The notes under the pieces: generated by a model
What the model was told of the DNA's origin: nothing
Database searches by the model: none
Seen by the model: the letters and a program-made list of their open reading frames with translations, nothing else
Source: JAKAVN01 sp963796565
GTDB taxonomy: Bacteria; Desulfobacterota; Binatia; Binatales; Binataceae
Assembly: GCA_963796565.1 (NCBI GenBank)
Contig: CAWCMA010000005.1
Coordinates: 1 to 64,000, forward strand
Length of the DNA: 64,000 bases
Direction: 5' to 3'
Part shown: positions 19,172 to 27,015 of the stretch, in pieces
Layout of the letters: each line of letters opens with the position of its first letter
Numbering within the stretch: position 1 is the stretch's first letter
Program-made: the position numbers and the translations under genes

Positions 19172-21529
19172 ATGGCGTCACCAGGCGTGATGCTTAGCCG
19201 CGAGTTGCAGGTCACGCTGCAGTTGGCGATGACCGAGGCGCAGAACCGGCGCCACGAATACGTCTGCCTGGAGCACGTGCTCTACGCGATGCTCCATGAT
19301 TTCACCACCAGCAACGTGCTCAAGCAGTGCGGCGCGAATCTCGATTCGCTGCGCCGCAAGCTGCAAGGCTATCTAGACGACGGCGTCGAGCGGCTCGGCC
19401 GCGGCGCCGAGGCCACGCCGCGCTACGCGACCGGTGTGCAGCGGGCGCTTCAGCGCGCGGCGGTCCACGCGCAGTCGGCCGGCCGTCAGGAGATAAACGG
19501 TCCGGCCGTGCTGATCGCGATGTTCCAGGAGGCCGAGTCGTACGCCGTCTACTTCCTGCAGGAAGAAGGCGTTACTCGCTTCGACGTGATCAACTTCGTC
19601 TCGCATGGCGTTTCCAAGGTCGGCGCCGACGACGATCGGACGGTGCGCGGCGCCAACGAGGGCCAGGGCGAGAGCGAGGACGATCACGAAGAGGCCGAAG
19701 GCGACGAGGACGAGGAGGGCGCTCCGAAGCTTTCTCCGGCGCGCGCGCTCAAACGTTACGCGATAAATCTGGCCGAACGCGCTGCCAAGGGAAAAATCGA
19801 TCCGCTGATCGGGCGCAAGAACGAGATCGAGCGCGCGATTCATATTCTGCTGCGCCGGCGCAAGAACAACCCGGTGTTCGTGGGCGAGGCCGGCGTGGGC
19901 AAGACCGCGCTCGCCGAGGGATTGGCGCTCGCGATCCATGAAGGCCGCGTGCCCGAGGCGCTCAAGGGCGTGGAAATCTACGCGCTCGACATGGGCGCGC
20001 TGCTCGCGGGCACCCGCTTTCGCGGCGATTTCGAGCAGCGGCTGAAGGCCGTGATCAAGGCCGCTAGCGGGAACCCGAAGATCGTGCTCTTCATCGACGA
20101 GATACACACCATCGTGGGCGCCGGCTCCGCGTCGGGCTCCACGATGGACGCGTCCAACCTGCTCAAGCCCGCGCTCGCCTCGGGCGAACTGCGCTGCATC
20201 GGATCGACGACCTACCAGGAGTACAAGCGCTCGTTCGATCGCGACAAAGCACTGGGGCGGCGCTTTCAGCGTATCGACGTGCCCGAGCCGACGGTGGAAG
20301 AGGCGGTGCAGATTCTGAACGGGCTCAAGAGCTACTACGAAAAGCATCACAAAGTGCGCTACACCGCGCCGGCCATCCGCGCCGCGGTCGATCTTTCCTC
20401 GCGCTACATCAACGACCGCTACCTGCCCGACAAGGCGATCGACGTCATGGACGAGGCGGGCGTCGCGGCACGGCTGCGCGCGAGCGGCCCCGAGACCGTG
20501 ACGGTGGGGGCGCGCGACTCCGAGCGCACGGTGGCGCGGATGGCGCGGATTCCGGAGCGCACGGTGTCCTCCAGCGATCGGGCGCGCCTGCAAAACCTCG
20601 AGGACGAGTTGAAGCAGGCGGTTTTCGGCCAGGATCCAGCGATCGCGGCGGTGGCGCGCGCAATCAAGCTCGCGCGTTCGGGCCTCGCGCATCCGGACCG
20701 CCCGGTTGGCGCTTTCCTGTTCGCCGGCCCGACCGGCGTAGGCAAGACCGAGGTCGCGCGCCAGCTCGCGAAAGTGATGGGCGTGGAATTTCTGCGCTTC
20801 GACATGAGCGAGTACATGGAGCGCCACACCGTCTCGCGGCTAATCGGTGCGCCGCCGGGCTACGTCGGGTTCGACCAGGGCGGACTGCTGACCGACGCGG
20901 TCAATAAGAACCCGCACTGCGTATTGCTGCTCGACGAGATCGAGAAGGCGCATCCCGACCTCTTCAGCATCCTGCTGCAGGTGATGGATCACGCGACGCT
21001 GACCGACAATAACGGGCGCAAGGCGGATTTCCGTAACGTGATCATCGTGATGACTACCAACGCCGGCGCGCAGGAGTTGGCGCGCACGATGATCGGATTC
21101 GGCACGGACGTCACCACCGGCAATCCGCGCAACGCGATCGATCGGATGTTCAGTCCCGAGTTCCGCAACCGGCTCTCGGCCATAATCGAGTTCGCAGGCC
21201 TTGGCCCCGAGATAATCGCCCGCGTGGTCGACAAGTTCGTGGGCGAGCTGGCCGAGCGGCTGGCGGCGCAGAAGGTGAAGCTCGAGGTTTCGGCGGCCGC
21301 GAAAGAGTGGCTCGCGAAAAAGGGCTACGACCCGCGCTTCGGCGCGCGGCCGCTGGGGCGGCTTATCGAGTCCGAAGTCGCGCGCGCGCTCGCCGACCAG
21401 GTGCTGTTCGGCGCGCTCAGCAAAGGCGGCGTGGCGAAGGTCGATCTCGCCGACGACAAGCTGGTGTATATCTTCGAGGCGAACGCGCCCAAGACCGCGG
21501 CGCCGGTCGAACCAGTCAGCCAGGCGTAG
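19172..21529 (+). CDS. clpA: ATP-dependent Clp protease ATP-binding subunit ClpA (785 aa)
   Basis: ClpA is the hexameric unfoldase that feeds ClpP. It has the double Clp N-domain (1-145), an acidic linker (160-185), AAA+ module 1 with Walker A GEAGVGKT at 238-245 and LFIDEIHTIVGAG, and module 2 with GPTGVGKT near 520, DMSEYMERHTVSRLIGAPPGYVG and the C-terminal sensor region DPRFGARPLGRLIE. The absence of a long middle domain separates it from ClpB/ClpC. The ribosome site is GAGGAG before the ATG. clpP is not in the window. Confidence 0.97.
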   Translation: MASPGVMLSRELQVTLQLAMTEAQNRRHEYVCLEHVLYAMLHDFTTSNVLKQCGANLDSLRRKLQGYLDDGVERLGRGAEATPRYATGVQRALQRAAVHAQSAGRQEINGPAVLIAMFQEAESYAVYFLQEEGVTRFDVINFVSHGVSKVGADDDRTVRGANEGQGESEDDHEEAEGDEDEEGAPKLSPARALKRYAINLAERAAKGKIDPLIGRKNEIERAIHILLRRRKNNPVFVGEAGVGKTALAEGLALAIHEGRVPEALKGVEIYALDMGALLAGTRFRGDFEQRLKAVIKAASGNPKIVLFIDEIHTIVGAGSASGSTMDASNLLKPALASGELRCIGSTTYQEYKRSFDRDKALGRRFQRIDVPEPTVEEAVQILNGLKSYYEKHHKVRYTAPAIRAAVDLSSRYINDRYLPDKAIDVMDEAGVAARLRASGPETVTVGARDSERTVARMARIPERTVSSSDRARLQNLEDELKQAVFGQDPAIAAVARAIKLARSGLAHPDRPVGAFLFAGPTGVGKTEVARQLAKVMGVEFLRFDMSEYMERHTVSRLIGAPPGYVGFDQGGLLTDAVNKNPHCVLLLDEIEKAHPDLFSILLQVMDHATLTDNNGRKADFRNVIIVMTTNAGAQELARTMIGFGTDVTTGNPRNAIDRMFSPEFRNRLSAIIEFAGLGPEIIARVVDKFVGELAERLAAQKVKLEVSAAAKEWLAKKGYDPRFGARPLGRLIESEVARALADQVLFGALSKGGVAKVDLADDKLVYIFEANAPKTAAPVEPVSQA

Positions 21530-21538
21530 TCCTTTTGC

Positions 21539-21678
21539 GTCATCTTGAGCGAGGCTGCCGATGCGAAGGATCTCGCGCGGTCGTGACGCGCGGAGAACCG
21601 CGCGAGGTCCTTCGACTCCGCTCACGGACTCGCTCCGCTCAAGATGACCCAAGAAGGGAGCCTGCGCTCAGGATGACG
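21539..21678. repeat. Intergenic palindromic repeat
   Basis: After clpA lies a nested inverted repeat: TCATCTTGAGCG (from 21540) pairs with CGCTCAAGATGA (to 21647), and inside it GAAGGATCTCGCGCGGT pairs with ACCGCGCGAGGTCCTTC. A third half-copy, GCGCTCAGGATGACG, follows at 21664-21678. This class of palindrome occurs between genes in many GC-rich genomes. It could also form the transcript end of clpA and nadB, which converge here. Confidence 0.75.
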
Positions 21679-21749
21679 AGGCTCTTCGGCGCAACCTCTT
21701 CGATGCAACGTATGAGATGTTACACCAGAAGCGCGTGGCTGGCCGGCGG

Positions 21750-23378
21750 CTACGCGCCCTTCGCGATCACGGTGTCGTGCAGCCACTTGGCGTCGTCGCG
21801 CTCGGGATAGTCGATATTGTAGTGCAGCCCGCGCGACTCCTTGCGCGCCGTCGCCGAACGCACCACCAGCTCGGCGACCTCTACGAGGTTGCGCAGCTCG
21901 ATCAGGTCGGAGTCGATCAGGTGATCCCAGTAGTAGCCGTAGACCTCATGCTTGATTAGCTCGAGCCGGCGCATCGCGCGCGCCAGGCGAGGGTCGCTGC
22001 GCACGATCCCGACGTAGTTCCACATCAGGCGGCGAATCTCGTCCCAGCTTTGAGTTATCAGCACGCGCTCCTCGCTGCGCATCGCGCGCCCGGGGTCCCA
22101 TCGCGGAAAGTCCGGCGGGCGCCGCTCCCCGATTGCGGCTGCGTCCTCGCGCGCCGCGGCAGCCGCGCGCCGGCCCATCACGGCCGCTTCGAGCAACGAG
22201 TTCGATGCGAGCCGATTCGCGCCGTGCAGCCCGGTCATCGCAGTCTCACCGGCCGCGTATAACTGCGCGACTGCGGTGCGCGCGTGGAGGTCGGTAACCA
22301 CCCCTCCGCACATGTAGTGCGCCGCCGGCACGACCGGGATCGGAGCCTTGGTCAGGTCGAAACCAAAACTCAAGCATCGGTTGAAGATATTCGGAAAACG
22401 GTCGCGCACGAAATCGGCCGGCCGATGGCTGATGTCGAGCAGGACGTAATCCAGCCCGTGACGCTTCATCTCGGAGTCGATCGCGCGGGCGACGACGTCG
22501 CGCGGCGCCAGTTCGCCATCCGGATGATAGTTCTTCATGAAAGGCGTGCCGTCGGGCAGCCGCAGGATCGCGCCCTCGCCGCGCAGCGCCTCAGAGATGA
22601 GAAACGACTTGGCGGCGGGATGGTAGAGGCAGGTCGGATGGAACTGGATAAATTCCATGTTGGCGACCGGCGCGCCCGCCCGATACGCCATCGCGACGCC
22701 GTCGCCCGAGGCGATATCTGGATTGGTGGTGTAGAGGTAGACCTTGCCGGCGCCACCGGTCGCGAGCAGGGTGGCGCGCGCGACGAATTTGTCGACCGCG
22801 TTGCTGGCACGGTCGAGCACGTAGGCGCCCCAGCATCGCGCAGCGCCGCCGCCCTCGCGCTCCGCGCCCGGTTCGACCAGCAGGTTGACGGCGAGCTTGT
22901 TTTCGAGCACGCGGATGTTGCGCCGGGCGGCGGCAGCCTCGCCCAGCGCGCGCATGATTTCGCGCCCGGTCAGGTCCTGCGCATGGAGCACGCGGCGATG
23001 GCTGTGGCCGCCCTCGCGACCGAGGTCGTATTCGTCCTCGCCGCCTTCCTCAACGCGAGTGAATCGCGTGCCGAGCGCGATCAGCTCGCGCACCGCGTCG
23101 GGGCCGTCGCGCACGATGGTTTCGACCGCGTGCCGGTTGCACAGCCCGGCGCCGGCGCGCAGCGTATCGTCGACGTGCGACTCGAACGAGTCGTCGACGC
23201 TCCACACGCTGGCGATTCCGCCCTGCGCGTAGGCGGTGTTGGCCTCGTTGCTCGCGGCCTTGGTCAGCACCGTGACGGTGCCGGTCTCGGCCGCCTTGAT
23301 CGCGAACACCAGTCCGGCGATACCGCCGCCGATAACCAGGTAGTCGCTCTCGAAGGTGCCGTCGCTCGCCCCGCTCAT
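21750..23378 (-). CDS. nadB: L-aspartate oxidase (542 aa)
   Basis: NadB oxidises aspartate to iminoaspartate, the first step of de novo NAD synthesis. The FAD-binding start YLVIGGGIAGLVFAIKAAE, the family phrases NEANTAYAQGGIASV, EGGHSHRRVLHAQDLTGREI, GVAMAYRAGAPVANMEFIQFHPTCLYHP and GLHGANRLASNSLLEAAVMGRRAA are all present, followed by the helical C-terminal domain. Length is normal. nadA and nadC are not adjacent. Convergent with clpA. Confidence 0.96.
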   Translation of the reverse strand: MSGASDGTFESDYLVIGGGIAGLVFAIKAAETGTVTVLTKAASNEANTAYAQGGIASVWSVDDSFESHVDDTLRAGAGLCNRHAVETIVRDGPDAVRELIALGTRFTRVEEGGEDEYDLGREGGHSHRRVLHAQDLTGREIMRALGEAAAARRNIRVLENKLAVNLLVEPGAEREGGGAARCWGAYVLDRASNAVDKFVARATLLATGGAGKVYLYTTNPDIASGDGVAMAYRAGAPVANMEFIQFHPTCLYHPAAKSFLISEALRGEGAILRLPDGTPFMKNYHPDGELAPRDVVARAIDSEMKRHGLDYVLLDISHRPADFVRDRFPNIFNRCLSFGFDLTKAPIPVVPAAHYMCGGVVTDLHARTAVAQLYAAGETAMTGLHGANRLASNSLLEAAVMGRRAAAAAREDAAAIGERRPPDFPRWDPGRAMRSEERVLITQSWDEIRRLMWNYVGIVRSDPRLARAMRRLELIKHEVYGYYWDHLIDSDLIELRNLVEVAELVVRSATARKESRGLHYNIDYPERDDAKWLHDTVIAKGA

Positions 23379-23662
23379 GGCGTGAAACCGGTGGCGGAAC
23401 TGTCGAGAGCGAACGTGATTCGCGAAGCGGGCAGCGCGACGGCTGATGTAAAACGGCTGGCGCAGTGGGACAAATCGACCATATTTGACCGTATGCGAGG
23501 CAAACGCGGCCCGTCAAGTTGGAGCGTGAAGCCGGGCGTGAGGCGGGATTGAACGTGCATCAGGCGGAACTCGATTGCCCCCCTTAATGGATTGCCATAT
23601 CCTTGTGGAACAGGGCTATCGAGGCGTCGAGGGCGCAATAGAGGAAGCAGGGAAGGGGGCCC

Positions 23663-24259
23663 TTGAGCCGCACTATGGAGCTTACCGCACCCAATCTGCT
23701 GACCCTGATGCGCATCGCGCTGGTCCCGGTGCTGGTATGGCTGCTGATGTATGTGGGGCCGGGACCGTCGGCGGTGGCAGCCGGGGTTTTTTTCGTCGCC
23801 ACCCTGAGCGACTTTTTCGACGGCTATATCGCGCGCAGCTATGGCTCAGGCACGACGCTGGGCAAGTTTCTCGATCCACTGGCGGACAAGCTGGTGGTCA
23901 CGTCGGCGCTGATCATGCTGGCAGCGATGCCGCGTTTTCCGCGAGTGCCGGCCTGGATGGTGGTGGTGCTGGTGACGCGCGAAATCGCAATCACGGGGTT
24001 GCGCGGGATGGCGGCGGCGGCGGGTCAGGTGATGGCCGCCGAGGAACTGGGCAAGTACAAGATGGTGCTCCAGGCGATCGCGGTCCAGGGGCTGTTGATC
24101 CATTATGTTTATTTCCACGTGGATTTTTTCGCGGCCGGAATGTTCGTGCTGTGGATCTCGATGGCGGTGAGTGTATGGTCCGGCGCGGACTACTTCTTGA
24201 GGGCGCGAGCGGTGCTTAGCGCGCGCATGAAGCCGCCGCCGCGGCGGGCAGCGGTTTGA
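23663..24259 (+). CDS. pgsA: CDP-diacylglycerol-glycerol-3-phosphate 3-phosphatidyltransferase (198 aa)
   Basis: PgsA makes phosphatidylglycerophosphate in the inner membrane. The CDP-alcohol phosphotransferase signature is complete: SDFFDGYIARSYGSGTTLGKFLDPLADK, preceded by APNLLTLMRIALVPVLV and surrounded by hydrophobic helices. The start is either TTG 23663, close behind GGAAGGGGG, or ATG 23675 (MELTAPNLL), which fits family N-termini better. It sits just upstream of tRNA-Gly. Confidence 0.92.
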   Translation: MSRTMELTAPNLLTLMRIALVPVLVWLLMYVGPGPSAVAAGVFFVATLSDFFDGYIARSYGSGTTLGKFLDPLADKLVVTSALIMLAAMPRFPRVPAWMVVVLVTREIAITGLRGMAAAAGQVMAAEELGKYKMVLQAIAVQGLLIHYVYFHVDFFAAGMFVLWISMAVSVWSGADYFLRARAVLSARMKPPPRRAAV

Positions 24260-24318
24260 CAAGCCGCTCGCGGGCGGATAAATCGATCTATCCGGCCGCG
24301 TGACGAAAGAGCCTGGGG

Positions 24319-24394
24319 GCGGGTGTAGCTCAGTTGGTAGAGCGTGTGCTTGCCAAGCACAAGGTCGTCGGTTCGAAACCGATCACCCGCTCCA
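24319..24394 (+). tRNA. tRNA-Gly (GCC), attachment gene of the 23-kb island
   Basis: Full cloverleaf: acceptor GCGGGTG/CACCCGC, D-arm AGCTCAGTTGGTAGAGC, anticodon loop TTGCCAA with GCC, T-loop GGTTCGAAACC, discriminator T and encoded CCA. Its 3' 48 bases recur exactly at 47381-47428. Confidence 0.96.
24347..24394 (+). repeat. attL: 3' half of tRNA-Gly
   Basis: The 48-bp stretch starts in the anticodon stem (TGCTTGCC) and ends with CCGCTCCA. It is identical to 47381-47428; identity stops on both sides (G against C before, A against G after). Confidence 0.95.
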
Positions 24395-24471
24395 AAAAAC
24401 CCCGGAACACAACAACTTTACTTCCCGCGGCATACTCGCCTTTACCACCCTTTTCTGCATACACTTCATGC

Positions 24472-25671
24472 ATGGAGCATACTCCAGAAGATATTGAGGG
24501 TCCGACACAGGGTCGGCGGCCCGGCCTTACCGTGGCGCTGATCGCCGCCACGCCGGCTCCAAAGCGCGGTCAACTGTTCCTGCGTGACGGTCGGCTGGCT
24601 GGCTTCGCGCTGCGTATCACCGAGCATGACGCGCGCAGTTTCATCTTCGAGGCGCGCGTGCGTGGCCGCTTCCGGCGGCGGACCCTCGGCACATATCCGG
24701 CGCTCTCGGTCGCGGCCGCGCGTGAATTGGCGCTCCAGTCCAAGGCGGCAATCTACCGCGGGGAGGATCCGTTCTCTGAGCAGCATGCCGAGCGCGCCGC
24801 GCTCACGTTGGCCGAGGTCGCGCGGCGCTTCATCGAGCTGTACGCCAAGCCGAAGCGCAAAAGCTGGAAGCGTGACGAGGACCGCATCGAGCGGCATTTC
24901 GATCGCTGGCGGACTCGGCGGCTTGACGACATCACGCCCGAGGACTGCGCGCGCCATCATCAACGCATCGCGATGGACTCCGGCCCGGTCGAGGCCAACC
25001 GCACCTTTCAGCTCCTGCGCCTGGTCTACACCTGGGCGAAGCGCGAACGGATATATGCCGGCTTGGATCCCACGGACGGGGTGTCATTCACCAGGGAGCG
25101 ATCGCGCGAGCGGTTCCTGGGCCCCGATGAACTCGACCGCATCAACACGGCGCTCGACGCCGAAGTCAACTCATGCTGGCCGGCTTTCTTTCGCTTGCTG
25201 CTGCTGTTGGGCGCGAGGCGCGGTGAACTCCAGTCGGCGCGCTGGAGCGACGTCGACCTCGAGGTGCGCATTCTGCGGCTGCCCGAAACCAAGGCCGGGC
25301 GGGCGCATACGATCCCGCTGCCCGAGCTCGCGGTCGAGATGCTGCAAGGGCTGCGCCAAGCGCGGCCGCACGGCGTGTTTATCTTTCCCGGCACCGGAGC
25401 CAGCGGCCACATCGTCGAACCCAAGACCGCTTGGAAGCGGATATGCAAGCGCGCCGGCGTCGAGGGCGTCACGGTTCACGATCTGCGCCGAACCCTTGGA
25501 AGCCGACTCGCGGCCGGCGGTCACTCGCTGACGCTCATCGGCAAAGCCCTCAACCATTCGAGCCCGAGCAGTACCGCGGTCTATGCGCGCCTCGACTTGG
25601 AGCCGGTGCGCCTGGCGCTGGAGGCGAACGCTGCGGCGATGCTCGGCCCTCGGCCTGGGCGCCGGCCGTGA
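24472..25671 (+). CDS. int: P4-type tyrosine integrase (399 aa)
   Basis: The N-terminal arm-binding domain of DUF4102 type (LRDGRLAGFALRITEHDARSF, RRTLGTYPALSVAAARELA) precedes a core-binding region and the catalytic domain. Visible catalytic residues are Arg in LLLGARRGELQSARW, HDLRRT, the late His in ALNHSS and Tyr in TAVYARL. The ATG at 24472 is preferred over in-frame starts that would lie inside the tRNA. Position next to tRNA-Gly and the att repeats shows it is the island integrase. Confidence 0.93.
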   Translation: MEHTPEDIEGPTQGRRPGLTVALIAATPAPKRGQLFLRDGRLAGFALRITEHDARSFIFEARVRGRFRRRTLGTYPALSVAAARELALQSKAAIYRGEDPFSEQHAERAALTLAEVARRFIELYAKPKRKSWKRDEDRIERHFDRWRTRRLDDITPEDCARHHQRIAMDSGPVEANRTFQLLRLVYTWAKRERIYAGLDPTDGVSFTRERSRERFLGPDELDRINTALDAEVNSCWPAFFRLLLLLGARRGELQSARWSDVDLEVRILRLPETKAGRAHTIPLPELAVEMLQGLRQARPHGVFIFPGTGASGHIVEPKTAWKRICKRAGVEGVTVHDLRRTLGSRLAAGGHSLTLIGKALNHSSPSSTAVYARLDLEPVRLALEANAAAMLGPRPGRRP

Positions 25672-26243
25672 AGCCGCGCGGCAACGTGCAACGCGCGACC
25701 GCGGATCGTAGCGAGCGACTGTTTCGCAAGTGGGAACTTTCCGACCGCCTCGGCGCTATCGACGGTCGCCTTGAGCGTGTGTTGCGCTTCGCCGACGAAG
25801 CGCGCACCGGCAACGCCGCTGACTACTGGCGACAGGATCGTGATCGCACACACGCCCATTGGCCGCCGTTTTTGCCCACGCCGCCGATCTTTCCCGAAGC
25901 CGCCGCGAGTCTTGCACGATCGCTGGCCACCAAAGCGCGCCAGGCGCTCCGTCGCGACAACCTTGTCACCTACTATGCTTTGCTTCTCGGACTAGATGAC
26001 CTTCACAACCGGCTTCAAACCAGAATGGCAGAGGCCCGCGCGTCATTTACCGCGAGCGGATCGCGAAAAACCGCGGTAACGCGCGAACTCTACGACGAGT
26101 TGCGCCCGACAACGCATCCAGCGAAGCTCGCCGGCAAGATTCAAGAGCGGCTTCGCGCCGACAGCGGCGGCCGGAAAGTCCGCGGCGATGCGCTGATCAC
26201 TATCAAACGCACCATCGCGAAGTTCGCCAAGCAAGATCGTTGA
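25668..26243 (+). CDS. Hypothetical island protein (191 aa)
   Basis: A GTG start at 25668 overlaps the integrase stop (GTGA), so the two genes are coupled. The protein is basic and helical: WELSDRLGAIDGRLERVLRFADEA, ARSLATKARQALRRDNLVTYYALLLGLDDLHNRLQ, and a C-terminal Lys/Arg-rich part. It has no membrane segment. The frame is also open upstream inside int, but that part is shadow. A DNA-binding helper of integration is possible but unproven. Confidence 0.55.
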   Translation: MKPRGNVQRATADRSERLFRKWELSDRLGAIDGRLERVLRFADEARTGNAADYWRQDRDRTHAHWPPFLPTPPIFPEAAASLARSLATKARQALRRDNLVTYYALLLGLDDLHNRLQTRMAEARASFTASGSRKTAVTRELYDELRPTTHPAKLAGKIQERLRADSGGRKVRGDALITIKRTIAKFAKQDR

Positions 26244-26265
26244 CCGTTAGCACCGCTAACGGTCA
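26241..26265 (+). promoter_or_regulatory. Perfect 11-bp inverted repeat at the end of the integrase operon
   Basis: TGACCGTTAGC and GCTAACGGTCA are separated by 3 bp. The first arm begins with the stop codon of the 191-aa gene. No T-run follows, so it may be an operator or factor-dependent terminator rather than an intrinsic one. Confidence 0.6.
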
Positions 26266-26310
26266 GTAATCGTACAACCCCGCATTTACTACTCGAACAC
26301 GCCGCGTGAT

Positions 26311-26337
26311 GCTGACTACTCACAAGGAGTAGTCAGC
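26311..26337 (+). promoter_or_regulatory. Inverted repeat that contains the RBS of the AlpA-like gene
   Basis: GCTGACTACTC and GAGTAGTCAGC (11 bp, perfect) are separated by ACAAG. The Shine-Dalgarno AAGGAG (26324-26329) lies across loop and 3' arm, and the start codon follows 1 bp after the repeat. In RNA the hairpin would hide the ribosome site; as DNA it could be an operator for the protein itself. Confidence 0.7.
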
Positions 26338-26338
26338 T

Positions 26339-26602
26339 ATGCCACAGGCAAATAATGAGATAGCAACTTCGCCGGGGTTGCCCGCCATCTTGACCGAGAA
26401 TGAGGCGGCGGGCTTTCTGCGGCTTTCGATCAAAACGATCCAGTGTTGGCGGCTCCGGCGCGTCGGCCCGAAGTACGTCAAGCAGGGCCGTTCGATCAGA
26501 TATCGAATGGCGGACCTCGTCGCCTACCAGGAGGCGAACACGGTCGATCCCGAGGCGTTGCGAACCAGCGTACGCAAGCGGCTTGCCGCCGGCCGCAAAT
26601 GA
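26339..26602 (+). CDS. AlpA-like/excisionase HTH regulator (87 aa)
   Basis: The domain ILTENEAAGFLRLSIKTIQCWRLRRVGPKYVKQGRSIRYRMADLVAYQE is a MerR-like helix-turn-helix with wing, typical of AlpA and excisionase proteins that control excision and early genes of satellites. The ATG at 26339 follows the inverted repeat described separately. Its stop overlaps the next gene (ATGA at 26599), giving an operon of regulator, unknown and primase-like ATPase. Confidence 0.8.
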   Translation: MPQANNEIATSPGLPAILTENEAAGFLRLSIKTIQCWRLRRVGPKYVKQGRSIRYRMADLVAYQEANTVDPEALRTSVRKRLAAGRK

Positions 26603-27015
26603 AAACGAAGACGAGCCCGGCCGGCAACTCAGATCCGGCGGCCGAGCGTGATCCCTATCGGGACCCGTATCCGGATCTGTCGGCAGCCGAGGGCAGCCGG
26701 CGGGCTCTCGCCAAAGCCTATCGGAACTGGAAACCGATCGAGATCGAGTGGAAGCCAAACGACTTCGACCGCTCGATGCTGTTGGCGCGTCTGAAATGGA
26801 ACTTGATGAACGAATGCCCCGCGACGATCGAGCGGATGCGCTCCGAAGGCATCCCAATCACGGTGGGCTACCTCGGCGGCGCACTTGAGCTGGCCGTCGG
26901 CAGAACAAAACCGCTTAGCGCGATCGTACCGTGGAACGTGCCCGATCCGGTTTTGGTCCGCATGATCAAGCAGGTCGCGGACGAATGGTTCAATGCAGTC
27001 AAAGGATCGCGATGA
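26599..27015 (+). CDS. Hypothetical protein of the replication operon (138 aa)
   Basis: Start and stop both overlap neighbours by ATGA, indicating coupling with the HTH gene and the ATPase. The sequence includes WKPIEIEWKPNDFDRSMLLARLKWNLMNECPATIERMRSEGIPITVGYLGGALELAVGR. It is soluble and of mixed helix/strand type. I recognise no family; the tight position suggests a role in element replication or its control. Confidence 0.6.
   Translation: MKTKTSPAGNSDPAAERDPYRDPYPDLSAAEGSRRALAKAYRNWKPIEIEWKPNDFDRSMLLARLKWNLMNECPATIERMRSEGIPITVGYLGGALELAVGRTKPLSAIVPWNVPDPVLVRMIKQVADEWFNAVKGSR

Noticed and set aside
19373..20827. 484-aa open frame opposite clpA
   Set aside because: It is the antisense shadow of a well-conserved gene; His/Arg-rich with no family resemblance.
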